In this document: positions 37,908-46,371 of the stretch, piece by piece
Position numbering within the stretch: position 1 is the first letter of the stretch
Layout of the letters: each line of letters opens with the position of its first letter
NCBI RefSeq assembly: GCF_030814995.1
Contig: NZ_JAUSVX010000014.1
Span: forward strand, 62,001-126,000
Reading direction: 5' to 3'
Length of the DNA: 64,000 bases
Source: Labrys wisconsinensis
Lineage (GTDB): Bacteria > Pseudomonadota > Alphaproteobacteria > Rhizobiales > Labraceae
Made by a program: the position numbers and the translations under genes
The notes under the pieces: model-generated
The model's database searches: none
The model's input: only the letters and a program-made list of their open reading frames with translations
Told to the model about the DNA's origin: nothing

Positions 37908-38093
37908 ATGCCTGCCAAATCCAAGGCCCAGCAGATGGCCGCCGGCGCCGCGCTCGCGGCCAAGCGCGGCGAGCGCAAGGTGAGCGAGTTGAAGGGCGCC
38001 TCGAAGTCGATGGTCAAGTCGATGAGCGAGAAGGAACTCGAGCGCATGGCTTCGACCAGGCGCAAGGGCAAGCCCCAGCACGTCGCGTCCTGA
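37908..38093 (+). CDS. DUF3008 small basic protein
   Basis: A 61-residue Lys/Arg-rich protein, MPAKSKAQQMAAGAALAAKR, then KGASKSMVKSMSEKELERMA and a C-terminal TRRKGKPQHVAS. This matches the DUF3008 pattern of small alphaproteobacterial proteins, often induced by stress. The ATG follows GAGCACGTC, a weak ribosome site. The function is unknown. Confidence 0.8.
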   Translation: MPAKSKAQQMAAGAALAAKRGERKVSELKGASKSMVKSMSEKELERMASTRRKGKPQHVAS

Positions 38094-38103
38094 GCAGGCC
38101 CGC

Positions 38104-38178
38104 GAGCAAAGGAGGCCACCCGCTTTGCTCCGTCTTGGAATGACGAGAGGCACCGGCCGCACCTGGCGAGGTCATTCC
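38104..38178 (+). other. Two hairpin-forming inverted repeats after the DUF3008 gene
   Basis: GAGCAAAG (38104-38111) pairs with CTTTGCTC (38123-38130), and GGAATGAC (38137-38144) pairs with GTCATTCC (38171-38178). Neither has a T-run, so they are not simple terminators; they may stabilise mRNA or be an intergenic palindrome family. Confidence 0.45.
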
Positions 38179-38318
38179 CGGAGCGGGACGAGGATGCGGG
38201 CCGGACAACCCGGCACGGATGGCTGGCAGACGCCGGCGTCCTCCCTTATGGTGGTGCGCGGCGGCGGGATCGAAGCTCGACTGGTCCCGGCCGGAACGGC
38301 CATCGGGGGAGAACGGGC

Positions 38319-38678
38319 GTGGACGACGGCGGGCGGCCGACGGTCCTTGTGGTGGAGGACGAAGCGATCCTGGCCGTGGCCGTGCACGACGAGCTCGCCG
38401 ATGCCGGCTATGCCGTGGCCGGTCCTTTCGCCAGCTGCGCGGCGGCCATCGCCGCCCTGGACCAAGCGGTGCCGGCGGTGGCGATCGTCGACGCGGTCCT
38501 GGTCGACGGGTCCTGCGTGCCGCTGGTCCGCGACCTGCAGAACCGGCGCGTCCCGATCATGGTCTATTCCGGCGCCTTCGAGGCCGATATCCCGGAGCTG
38601 CGCGGCTTGCCCCGCATCGACAAGCCGGCTGCCTTCGGCGAGGTCGCGGCCGCTATCCGCGGCCTGGTGAGCCGCTGA
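38319..38678 (+). CDS. Single-domain response regulator
   Basis: A 119-residue receiver: VLVVEDEAILAVAVHDEL holds the acidic pair, VAIVDAVLVDGS the phospho-acceptor Asp, MVYSGAF the Thr/Ser position and IDKPAAF the conserved Lys-Pro. No output domain. The GTG at 38319 follows GGGGGAGAACGG. Receivers of this kind often relay phosphate in HWE-kinase pathways; a link to the kinases at 20-27 kb is possible but not shown. Confidence 0.85.
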   Translation: MDDGGRPTVLVVEDEAILAVAVHDELADAGYAVAGPFASCAAAIAALDQAVPAVAIVDAVLVDGSCVPLVRDLQNRRVPIMVYSGAFEADIPELRGLPRIDKPAAFGEVAAAIRGLVSR

Positions 38679-38716
38679 CGCCGGCGCGTCAAGCCGGCAT
38701 TGCCGGATCGGCCGAG

Positions 38717-38743
38717 AAAAAAGGGCCGCTGCAAGAGCGGCCC
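38717..38743 (-). terminator. Rho-independent terminator (minus strand)
   Basis: On the minus strand GGGCCGCT and AGCGGCCC form an 8-bp stem around CTTGC, followed by TTTTTT. It could end transcripts from the methyltransferase gene at 38968-39618 or from a separate small RNA in the 225-base gap. Confidence 0.75.
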
Positions 38744-38967
38744 CAGTCCGGGGAGGAAACGCCCAGCGGGCGCATCCGAGCGGTAACCATGCTTTGGCGC
38801 AATTTTGCGGCGCCTATCCGGCAATTTGGCGAATATGTGATCCCTAATAATAAAGAAATGCTGCCATCCTTTTGCGGAAGATCGTGGTCCGTTGCCGGGG
38901 CGCGGTTGTATTCGGCCCGTTTCGCCGGGTAACTGTCGGCGGTCGGTGCTCCGGCACCGGCGGGGTG

Positions 38968-39618
38968 CTACTTCACCACTTCGAACTCCAGCAGACGGTG
39001 GAAGCCGAAGATCCCGACGGCCCTGTCGGACACCAGCCGGAAACCCGGCACGGCGGCGAGCCGGGAGGCGGAGATCGTCGTGTTCCAGCCCATCAGGCGG
39101 GCAAGCGGCGACAGGGCCGAGCTCAAGGCCCGGCGGGCCGGCGCGTCCGAGGCGAAATGACTCACCGCCAGCACCCGGCCGCCCGGCCGCACCACCCGGC
39201 GCATCTCGGCCATGGTCCCCGCCGGGTCCGGCACGACGGTCATCACATACATCGCCATGGCGACGTCGAAGCTGTCGTCGGGAAAGGCCAGGCGCGACGC
39301 GTCCATCTCGATCAGCCCCTCGACATGGGTCAGGCCCTCCCGCTTCGCCCGCGCCCGGGCGCGGGCCAGCATGCTGGCGGAGAGGTCGATGCCGACCACC
39401 CGCATATGGCGGGGATAGTCGGGCAGGGACACGCCCGTGCCGACGCCCACCTCCAGGACGCGGCCCGCATCGGGCGGCAGGGCCGCCACCGCCGCCTTGC
39501 GGGAGGATTTCAGGATCGGCCCGAAGACCAGGTCGTAGACGGGCGCCCATCGGGCATAAGCCTCGAGCACGTCCTTGGTTCGCATTGCCGTGTAGAAAGT
39601 CGGTTCAGCCCCCGCCAC
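38968..39618 (-). CDS. Class I SAM methyltransferase, PmtA-like
   Basis: A 216-residue protein: VLEAYARWAPVYDLVFG near the start, motif I VLEVGVGTG, VVGIDLSASML, MDASRLAFPDDSFDVAMAMYVMTVVPDP and RVVRPGGRVLAVSHF. This order is close to the Rhodobacter-type phosphatidylethanolamine N-methyltransferase that makes phosphatidylcholine, though ubiquinone/menaquinone-type methyltransferases look similar. The GTG at 39618 is preferred since GAGGAGACCGAGCG precedes it; ATG 39585 and ATG 39708 are alternatives. Confidence 0.78.
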   Translation of the reverse strand: MAGAEPTFYTAMRTKDVLEAYARWAPVYDLVFGPILKSSRKAAVAALPPDAGRVLEVGVGTGVSLPDYPRHMRVVGIDLSASMLARARARAKREGLTHVEGLIEMDASRLAFPDDSFDVAMAMYVMTVVPDPAGTMAEMRRVVRPGGRVLAVSHFASDAPARRALSSALSPLARLMGWNTTISASRLAAVPGFRLVSDRAVGIFGFHRLLEFEVVK

Positions 39619-39826
39619 CGCTCGGTCTCCTCTCCTGCGATCCACCCCCGGTTGGTCCGGGACGGCCGGTTTGACGCCGTTCACGCCCGCACGGGGCGCG
39701 TCCGGCAAAGTCGTCTCTCATCTCCGACAATAAACCACATGCCGGGATCGACGAGCACGATCTGATCGCCTTGCATGATCGGCGATCTGCCGGCGTTGCG
39801 CCACCGGTGCCGGACGGGCGCTGGTC

Positions 39827-40459
39827 TCAGCCTTGCTCGAGGCTCGTCAGATAGGCGCAGAACATGTCGGCCATGGCGTCGGCATAGGCGTCGATCTCCG
39901 CCGGCGTGCGAGGCGCTTCCGAAAACTGCTTTCCCACCGCGCCGAGCGTCGTCATGATCAGGTCGCCGGCCAGGGCACGCGTCGCCTGCGAGGCCTGCGG
40001 CAGCACCTCCTGCATGAAAGTCTCGACGGCGCGGGTCCCCGACACCCTTGCCTCGCGGGCCTCGGGCGCATCGCGATAGAGCGGGGCGGCGTCATTGAGC
40101 GCCACGCGCATCTCTGCCTCCTCGCATTCCGAGCGGATGAAGGCACGGGTCAGGATGCGCAGCCGTTCGAGCGGCGGCGTCCGGGCGTCCTCCAGGATGG
40201 CGCGCAAGAGGTCGCTGGTCTGGCGCCATTCGTCGCTCTGGAGCCGGAACAGGATCGCCGCCTTGTTCGGGAAATACTGGTAGAGCGATCCGACGCTGAC
40301 GCCGGCCTTCTCGGCCACCCGCGCCGTGGTGAAGCGTTGCGCACCCTCCTTCGCCAAAACCTGAACCGCGGCCGCCAGGATCGTCGCGACCAGCTCGGTC
40401 GAGCGGGCCTGCCGGGGCTGTTTTCGCGAGGAAATCGAAGTGGTTCGGCGATCGGCCAT
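39827..40459 (-). CDS. TetR/AcrR-family regulator
   Basis: A 210-residue protein with HTH RFTTARVAEKAGVSVGSLYQYFPNKAAIL (about residues 45-73) and a helical ligand domain resembling TetR_C_17-like C-termini. ATG 40459 gives the normal family length; the open frame runs much further upstream but there it lies antisense to the methyltransferase gene. It is divergent from that gene with 93 bases between starts, so it probably represses it. Confidence 0.88.
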   Translation of the reverse strand: MADRRTTSISSRKQPRQARSTELVATILAAAVQVLAKEGAQRFTTARVAEKAGVSVGSLYQYFPNKAAILFRLQSDEWRQTSDLLRAILEDARTPPLERLRILTRAFIRSECEEAEMRVALNDAAPLYRDAPEAREARVSGTRAVETFMQEVLPQASQATRALAGDLIMTTLGAVGKQFSEAPRTPAEIDAYADAMADMFCAYLTSLEQG

Positions 40460-40552
40460 GGCGGTCGGCGGCAATGCGAATAGGGAAACTGACGAATTAG
40501 TCGTATTTTGACGGTGGCGCAAGGCCGCGCTCGCTTCCTGCAGGAGACTTCG

Positions 40553-41209
40553 ATGACCACCCTGACCACCAGCCCGCTCGCGCCGCTGCTGGACCGCCTG
40601 TTCGAGGAGGCCGCCGCGGCAACGAGCCCCGCGATGGCCGAGCTCTCGCGCGAGGAGCGCGAGCGCCTGATGCGGAGCAAGACCGACTATCGCGACCTCT
40701 ACGGGCGCCTGAAGGACCTTTGGCTGCCCGTGTCGCGTGAGACCGGGACGCTGCTCTACATGCTGGCGCGCAGCTGCGGCGCGCGGACGATCGTCGAGTT
40801 CGGCACCTCGTTCGGCATCTCGACCCTGCACCTCGCTGCGGCCCTGCGGGACAATGGCGGCGGCCGCCTGATCACCAGCGAGTTCGAGCCGTCCAAGGTG
40901 GCCCGGGCCCGGGCCAACCTGAGCGCCGGCGGCCTCGCCGACCTGGTGGAGATCCGGGAGGGCGACGCCCTCGAGACACTGAGCGTCGATCTTCCCGAAA
41001 CGATCGACCTCGTCCTGCTCGACGGCGCCAAGGCGCTCTATCCCGAGATCCTGGGCCTGGTGCAGAGCCGCCTCAGGCCGGGCGCCCTCATCGTCGCCGA
41101 CAACGCCGACGACAGCCCCGACTATCTCGAGCGCGTGCGCTCGCCCGCAAGCGGCTACATCTCCACGCCGTTCGCCGAAGACGTCGAGCTGTCCATGCGG
41201 ATCGGCTGA
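40553..41209 (+). CDS. O-methyltransferase family 3-like protein
   Basis: A 218-residue protein: VSRETGTLLYMLARSCGARTIVEFGTSFG contains motif I (VEFGTSFGIST), followed by LITSEFEPSKVARARANL, DLVLLDGAKALYPEIL and LRPGALIVADNAD. It matches caffeoyl-CoA-type O-methyltransferase relatives. The acceptor is unknown. ATG 40553 follows CAGGAGACTTCG. The TGA lies within the first unit of the palindromic repeat at 41199-41290. Confidence 0.85.
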   Translation: MTTLTTSPLAPLLDRLFEEAAAATSPAMAELSREERERLMRSKTDYRDLYGRLKDLWLPVSRETGTLLYMLARSCGARTIVEFGTSFGISTLHLAAALRDNGGGRLITSEFEPSKVARARANLSAGGLADLVEIREGDALETLSVDLPETIDLVLLDGAKALYPEILGLVQSRLRPGALIVADNADDSPDYLERVRSPASGYISTPFAEDVELSMRIG

Positions 41210-41290
41210 AGCCGATCCGCCAGTACGTATCCGGGATCGGCTGAAGCCGATCCGCCAGTACGTGTCCGGGATCGGCTGAAGCCGATCGGT
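41199..41290 (+). repeat. Three tandem 35-bp palindromic repeats
   Basis: ATCGGCTGAAGCCGAT occurs at 41201, 41236 and 41271, an exact 35-base period, each copy a perfect self-complementary hairpin. Spacer CCGCCAGTACGT(A/G)TCCGGG repeats between them. The first copy includes the stop codon of the methyltransferase gene, so the array seems to have grown from the gene end. No T-run follows. Confidence 0.88.
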
Positions 41291-41348
41291 CAGCCCCGAC
41301 GTATCGTGCGTGCGATCGAGCGACGGTCGTCGAGCGGAGTGCCTGTCC

Positions 41349-42533
41349 ATGTCCACCCCCGACCAGCCCCAGCTGGCCCAGCGCCGCGTCGTCGCCCTGA
41401 CGGGTGCGCTGTTCCTATCCTATCTCGCCGTCGCCATGTCGCTTCCGGCGGTGTCGGTCCATGTCGTCCAGGAGCTCGGCCTCGCCAACGTCTTTGGCGG
41501 ACTCGCGGTCGGGATCGCCTTTCTGTCGACGATCCTGACGCGCAATCATGCCGGCGCGCGTGCCGACCGGCTCGGCGGCAAGGCTTGCATGCAGCGCGGC
41601 CTGATCCTGTATGCGGCGGCCGGGCTGATCTGTCTTCTGGCGAGCTGGTCGTGGCTGCCCCTGGCGGCGGGCTATGCCGTGCTGATGGCCGGACGGCTGC
41701 TGCTGGGGCTCGGCGAAAGCCTCACCATGGTCGGGATGGTCAGCTGGGCCATCGGCCTCATGGGCCAGGCGCGGTCCGGCAAGGTGATGTCGCTCGCCGG
41801 AATGGGCATGTACGGCGCCTTCGCCGCGGGCGGGCCGCTGGGACTGGCGTTGCTGGACCGGTTGGGCTTCGCCGGGCTGATGGGCGTCTGCGCGGTATTG
41901 CCGCTGCTGGGGCTGATCGCCGTCCATCGGCTTCCGGCCGCGGCGCCCCATGCCGGTCGGCGCGAGCCGTTTTGGCGGATCATCGGCCGGATCTGGCGCG
42001 CAGGTGCCGCTGTCGGGTTGCAGGGGGTTGGCTTTGCGGCGCTGGGCGCCTTCTCATCCCTCTATTTCCTCAGCCGCGGCTGGCCCTATGCGGGGCTCGG
42101 CCTGACGTTCTTCGGCGTCGGCTTCGTCCTGCTCCGGCTGCTCTGCGGCCATCTGCCGGACAGGATCGGCGGAACGCCGGTGGCCATCGCCTCGCTGATC
42201 GTGGAGGCCGGCGGGCAATATCTGCTGTGGCTGGCGCCCGGGCCCTGGACGGCGCTGGCGGGGGCCCTGCTGACAGGGCTCGGCTGCTCGATGGTGTTCC
42301 CGGCCATGGGCTCGGAAGTCGTCAAGCAGGTGCCGCCGCATCTGCGCGGCACGGCGTTCGGCGGCTTCGCCGCCTTCCAGGATCTCGCCTATGGCGCCAC
42401 CGCGCCGCTGGTCGGCATGCTGGCCGACTCCTCGGGCTATTCGGTTGTGTTCCTGATCGGCGGCCTCGCTGCGACGCTTGGCCTGTGGATGGCGATCTCG
42501 GCGCATCGTCTGGCGCGTGCGGCTGCCGCGTGA
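41349..42533 (+). CDS. MFS transporter (YhhS/YfcJ-like)
   Basis: A 394-residue protein with 12 hydrophobic segments. SYLAVAMSLPAVSVHVVQELG is TM1, TILTRNHAGARADRLGGK the loop 2-3 motif, GRLLLGLGESLTMVGMVSW TM4, and LRGTAFGGFAAFQDLAYGATAPL lies near TM11. This fits the YhhS/YfcJ arabinose-efflux-like group. ATG 41349 begins 59 bases after the palindromic array. The substrate is unknown. Confidence 0.87.
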   Translation: MSTPDQPQLAQRRVVALTGALFLSYLAVAMSLPAVSVHVVQELGLANVFGGLAVGIAFLSTILTRNHAGARADRLGGKACMQRGLILYAAAGLICLLASWSWLPLAAGYAVLMAGRLLLGLGESLTMVGMVSWAIGLMGQARSGKVMSLAGMGMYGAFAAGGPLGLALLDRLGFAGLMGVCAVLPLLGLIAVHRLPAAAPHAGRREPFWRIIGRIWRAGAAVGLQGVGFAALGAFSSLYFLSRGWPYAGLGLTFFGVGFVLLRLLCGHLPDRIGGTPVAIASLIVEAGGQYLLWLAPGPWTALAGALLTGLGCSMVFPAMGSEVVKQVPPHLRGTAFGGFAAFQDLAYGATAPLVGMLADSSGYSVVFLIGGLAATLGLWMAISAHRLARAAAA

Positions 42534-42599
42534 TGCGGGATCGCCGCGGTGCTGTCCGTGCCCGGCAACGGCTCGTCGCCGCCGACGGGCCGCGTGCGC

Positions 42600-42731
42600 T
42601 CACCCAATCAGGGCGTGAGCGAGCGTGGCCAGAGTCATGCCGACGGTGAAGGCGGCGGTGACGGTCAGGTACGCCGCCACCAGGGCGAAGCGGGTGTCCG
42701 TGGACAGGCGGTCGGCGAAGCGGGAGGTCAT
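42600..42731 (-). CDS. Small membrane protein, 43 aa
   Basis: MTSRFADRLSTDTRFALVAA followed by a hydrophobic helix (about residues 16-40) and a short tail ALIG. Ribosome-site evidence is weak (GGTGCAAG region), but composition and the single clean helix favour a real mini-protein. The function is unknown. Confidence 0.45.
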   Translation of the reverse strand: MTSRFADRLSTDTRFALVAAYLTVTAAFTVGMTLATLAHALIG

Positions 42732-42827
42732 GGGCGCCCCGGTGCAAGGATGTGACTTGCCGGCACGATAGGGCGGTAGGTCCCTCGGGGCCGTGCGCGA
42801 GCGCACGGGACCCGCGGATGGTGCGGC

Positions 42828-42998
42828 TCAGTGGCCGTAGACCTCGTGCCAGGCGGCGTTGAGCATGTCGGTGACGTCGCCCCGGACGTCGGCGAGGTCG
42901 CGCTGGGTCAGGCTCTCGATCTCGGCGACCAGGCGCAGATAGCGGCGGCGCTTGGCGAGACGGTCCTGGATGCGGGCGATGATGCTGGCGAATATCAT
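42828..42998 (-). CDS. DUF1127-like mini-protein
   Basis: A 56-residue protein: MIFASIIARIQDRLAKRRRY, then LRLVAEIESLTQRDLADVRG and a tail ending AWHEVYGH. The RRRYLRLVAEIESLTQRDLADVG-like core is the YjiS/DUF1127 signature. Such proteins are abundant in rhizobia, stress-induced and linked to RNA or phosphate regulation. The start follows GAAAGATCGACATC. Confidence 0.72.
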   Translation of the reverse strand: MIFASIIARIQDRLAKRRRYLRLVAEIESLTQRDLADVRGDVTDMLNAAWHEVYGH

Positions 42999-43580
42999 GA
43001 TGTCGATCTTTCCGTATGGCCGCCTCTGCGGCGGTGGATGGCTCCTGCCTCCCTGACTTCACCCGTAAGATGGCATCGCCTTGCGTGCGCTGCAAAAGCT
43101 TTTGTTGCAACGCAGCATAGCCTTGGCGGCATGGCTGGCGGAGACTTGCGGCTCGGCTCGTCGCCCAGAGCATGGCTGGTGCATCCGGCCGGGCGGCAGC
43201 GATCCCGGCGGCCGAGCCTCCCGCCGATGCGACGGAGATGCGCGGAGCGTCGGCCGAGGCGCGCCTCAGCTTTCGCGCCGGCCCGCAAACAACAACCGCG
43301 GCGCCGGCCCGGCATTGCTTGCCGGCCTAACAATAGAGCGCTTTTTATTGATCGTGGCGGCGCGCGATGATCGGCCGGCCGGGCTGGACTGTGTCGATTT
43401 TACGGGCGGCCCGGCCGATTGTCGCGGGGCAGCTGCTGATTGCCCGTTGACTGTCGCGAATCGGTCGCCATCCTGCCTTGTTTATGAATTAGCCCGGACC
43501 GTGATAGGGAAGACCGATCCGGGATGGATCGTCCTGCCGCGCGCCTGCTTCGGCGCATCCGCGGCGACGGAGGAAGTCGA
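42999..43580 (+). other. Intergenic stretch with a 12-bp palindrome
   Basis: 582 bases between divergent genes with no supported ORF. CAAAAGCTTTTG at 43093-43104 is a perfect palindrome flanked by TG and TTGCA and could be a regulator site for the DUF1127-like gene. The right third is less GC-rich and probably holds the promoter of the gene at 43581. Confidence 0.4.
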
Positions 43581-44474
43581 ATGCGTTTTTGGCCGGCATT
43601 GACCTTGGCGTCCCTGCTATGCGGCATCGCCGCCGCCACACCGGTCGCCGGGGCCGAGCTCAAGCCGCTCCCGGTGTTCTTTCAGCAGAGTTGGGACGTG
43701 GTGAGGGCCCAGCCGCTCGCCGTGTTGTCCGTTCCGCGGCCAGCCGCCCCCATGGTCAAGGCCATGCTGCCGGTGAACCCGGCGCCGCAGCCGCCGATCG
43801 CCGCCGACCAGCCGGCGACGCGCAGCGTCGCCACGCTCACCATTCCGATGCCCGCCGCCGAGGTTCCCGCGGCAGCGCCGCAGAGCGTCGTGCTGCCGCT
43901 GCCCGAAACGCCGGGCGTGGCCGTGCCGGCCGTGTCCACCGCCGCCGCGCCGCCCACCGAGCCGGCGCCGTCCGTGGTGCCGGCGCCCCAGCCCGTGCTG
44001 CCCAGCGCCCCGGCACCGGTCGCGGCCCCTGCGGCTGCGGCGCCCGTCGCTGCAGCTCCTGCGCCAGCCGCGGCCCCGGCACCGACGCCCGAACGTGTCC
44101 AGGCCTCGCCTCCAGCTCGGCCCGCCGTTCCGGCGCCGGTCGCAGTTGCCTCGGCCGAGGCGGCCGCTCCGCCGGTGCGGCCCGGCCAGGCAGAGCCGGA
44201 GGCCAAGCCGGCCGCTCCGGTGACGCTCAACGTCCCGGCCAACGTGCGCATCCGCGACCGTTCCTCCTTCGTGATCGGCAAGACCGTCTACCGGCTCACC
44301 ACCACCGACGGGCTCGGCATCAACACCCGCTGCAGCTTCGAGAAGGGCAAGGGCTGCTTCTGGCGCCCGATGCGCTCGCTCAAGGTCGCCATCGCCGGCG
44401 CGACGCTGTTCTGCCGCCCGGCGCCCGGCAACGCCTGGACCTGCACCAAGAAGCAGGCGGCGGCGCAGCGCTGA
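43581..44474 (+). CDS. Exported Pro/Ala-rich protein
   Basis: A 297-residue protein with a signal peptide (residues 1-24, ending VAGAE). A long Pro/Ala-rich linker (about 75-215) follows, then a compact C-terminal domain (RIRDRSSFVIGKTVYRLTTT, four Cys: RCSFEKGKGCFW, LFCRPAP, WTCTKK) that probably forms disulphides in the periplasm. No family is recognised. The ATG follows GGAGGAAGTCGA. Confidence 0.7.
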   Translation: MRFWPALTLASLLCGIAAATPVAGAELKPLPVFFQQSWDVVRAQPLAVLSVPRPAAPMVKAMLPVNPAPQPPIAADQPATRSVATLTIPMPAAEVPAAAPQSVVLPLPETPGVAVPAVSTAAAPPTEPAPSVVPAPQPVLPSAPAPVAAPAAAAPVAAAPAPAAAPAPTPERVQASPPARPAVPAPVAVASAEAAAPPVRPGQAEPEAKPAAPVTLNVPANVRIRDRSSFVIGKTVYRLTTTDGLGINTRCSFEKGKGCFWRPMRSLKVAIAGATLFCRPAPGNAWTCTKKQAAAQR

Positions 44475-44505
44475 CCGGAGCCTGCGCCCGCTCGGGACGC
44501 CGGGG

Positions 44506-45072
44506 TCAGGCCGGCGGCGGCGCCGGCGTCCGGCCGTCGCCGCTCGTGTCGGCCTGCGGGTTGGCGGCGTTGATCTTCATCAGCAGGCTGGCGAGGCCGG
44601 GCTCCTCGACGACGATCGAGGCATCGCCCGGATCGACCCACCGGATCTGACGCTCGCCCTTCTCCTTCCAGGTCTCGAGGCTGCGGGTCACGTCGAGCGG
44701 ATAGACCGCGACGCGGACCAGGTCGAAATGCGCGTCGCGGCGCTTCCAGTAGAGGAACGAGCCGATCGGCTTCTTGCCCGGCTTGCCGGTGACGCCGGCC
44801 TCCTGCTCGGCCTCGATCCGGGCCGCGGTGAAATCCTTGCGGCCCTTCATCGGCCAGCCCTTCGGCACCGTCCAGCGGCCCGTGGTGCGCGTGGTGATCA
44901 GGCAGACCTCGATCCGTCCGTCGCGCCGGCGCATCGGCAGGGCCGCCACCTGGTGCAGCGTCTTGGCGACCGGCTCGCGCTTGACGGCCGACTTGCGCTT
45001 GACGGCTGGCTTGCGCTTGACGGCTGGCTTGCGCTTGGCGGCGGGCTTGAGCGGGGTGGGCGACTTGGTCAT
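44506..45072 (-). CDS. Nudix hydrolase with Lys/Arg-rich N-terminal repeats
   Basis: A 188-residue protein. Residues 8-35 are a repeated KRKPAV-type basic tract (also repeated in DNA at about 44983-45045). A Nudix fold follows: TGRWTVPKGWPMKG leads into the Nudix box DFTAARIEAEQEAGV, where the first Glu position is changed from the consensus REx2EEx2G. Members hydrolyse X-linked nucleoside diphosphates. The basic tail may bind nucleic acid or polyphosphate. ATG 45072 gives the family length; a longer ORF exists upstream. Confidence 0.82.
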   Translation of the reverse strand: MTKSPTPLKPAAKRKPAVKRKPAVKRKSAVKREPVAKTLHQVAALPMRRRDGRIEVCLITTRTTGRWTVPKGWPMKGRKDFTAARIEAEQEAGVTGKPGKKPIGSFLYWKRRDAHFDLVRVAVYPLDVTRSLETWKEKGERQIRWVDPGDASIVVEEPGLASLLMKINAANPQADTSGDGRTPAPPPA

Positions 45073-45256
45073 CGAGGCGGCGAATCGTCCAGGGTTGGAG
45101 GGCGGGACCTTCAGATAGACGCGGTTCACGACGTTGGGTTGTCGACGGCGCGACCCCTCCTTGTACATCTGCAGGGCCGCATCGCCTTCCCCAATTCCGA
45201 AGCACTGAAAAATAGTCTATCTGCGGAAAAGACAAGCGCAGGACGGGCGGAAAAGC

Positions 45257-46363
45257 ATGGGCGGCCAATTCCATACGTTGCGGGCCGAGGGCATCGCGGT
45301 GACGCTCGATCTTGCCGTCGGTCATCTCAGGGCGCTGGAGGTGACGCGCCAGGGCCGCATCGCCGCGCCGCTGCACCTGGCGCCCTGGGCGGACGAGCCC
45401 GCCGCGGCGCGCGAGCCGGAGACCGCGCCCAACGTCATGGCGCTCGGCGGCGACTTCCTCTGCGCACCCTTCGGCCGCAACGACGTCGAGCCGGCGCCGC
45501 CGCACGGCTGGCCCGCCAACAGCCCCTGGACCCTGGTGGAGGAGCGTGCCCTTGCCCAGGGCGGCGTGGTCGCCCGCTTCCTGCTCGGCAAGCCGGTGTT
45601 CGGCGCCCGGCTGATCAAGGAGCTGACGCTGCGCGACGGCCATCCCTTCCTCTACCAGCGCCATCTCTTCGAAGGCGGCGCCGGGGCGATCTCCCTCGCC
45701 CATCACGTCAACACGCGCCTGCCCGCGGGTGGGCGCCTGAGCTTCTCGGCCAAGGCCTATGCCGACATGCCGGACATCCCGCAGGAAAGCGATCCGGCGC
45801 GCGGGCGCGGCGTGCTCGCCTATCCCTCTCGCACGGCGGATCTCTCCGCCCTGCCGCTGGCCGATGGCGGCGCCGCCGACCTCCACCGCTACCCCATTGC
45901 CGAGCGGCACGAGGACTTCGTGATGCTGGTCGAGGCCGCCGGCCATGCCCTCGGCTGGACCGCCGTGCTGCGCGAGCAGACCGGCGATCTCCTCCTGGTG
46001 CTGAAGGATCCCGCCGTGCTGCCGGTGACGCTGCTCTGGTTCAGCAATGGCGGGCGCTTCTATCCGCCCTGGAGCAGCCGCCACATCGCCGTGCTCGGCA
46101 TCGAGGATGCGCGCTGCTGGTCCGCCTATGGCCACGCCGCCTCGATCGCCGAGAACCCGCTCAGCCGCTCGGGGGTGCCCACGGCCTTCTCGCTGCAGCC
46201 GGGCGGCGCGGTCGAGATCCGCCACGTCATCGGCGCGCTGCCCGTGCCGTCGGGCTGGGCGCCCGTGGCCGCCGTCGAGCCCGGGCCGGCCGGGCTCGCG
46301 GTGCGGGACGAGGCCGGGGCCGGGCTGAGCCTGCCCTACGACGCCGCCTTCCTGGGCGGCTGA
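45257..46363 (+). CDS. DUF4432/aldose 1-epimerase-like protein
   Basis: A 368-residue beta-rich protein; APNVMALGGDFLCAPFGRND near residues 56-80 and TLLWFSNGGRFYPPWSSRHI near 260 match the galactose mutarotase-like DUF4432 pattern. Such proteins act on sugars or sugar acids next to catabolic genes. It converges with the SDR gene at 46372-47139, only 8 bases apart, which may be part of the same metabolic set. Confidence 0.75.
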   Translation: MGGQFHTLRAEGIAVTLDLAVGHLRALEVTRQGRIAAPLHLAPWADEPAAAREPETAPNVMALGGDFLCAPFGRNDVEPAPPHGWPANSPWTLVEERALAQGGVVARFLLGKPVFGARLIKELTLRDGHPFLYQRHLFEGGAGAISLAHHVNTRLPAGGRLSFSAKAYADMPDIPQESDPARGRGVLAYPSRTADLSALPLADGGAADLHRYPIAERHEDFVMLVEAAGHALGWTAVLREQTGDLLLVLKDPAVLPVTLLWFSNGGRFYPPWSSRHIAVLGIEDARCWSAYGHAASIAENPLSRSGVPTAFSLQPGGAVEIRHVIGALPVPSGWAPVAAVEPGPAGLAVRDEAGAGLSLPYDAAFLGG

Positions 46364-46371
46364 TCGCCGGT

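Noticed and set aside
41199-41290. Short CRISPR array
   Set aside because: The 35-base units are directly tandem with no unique spacers, are perfect palindromes, and no cas gene is near.
39827-41356. Long TetR protein with a 300-residue N-terminal extension
   Set aside because: The extension is antisense to the methyltransferase gene and low-complexity; ATG 40459 gives a normal TetR length.
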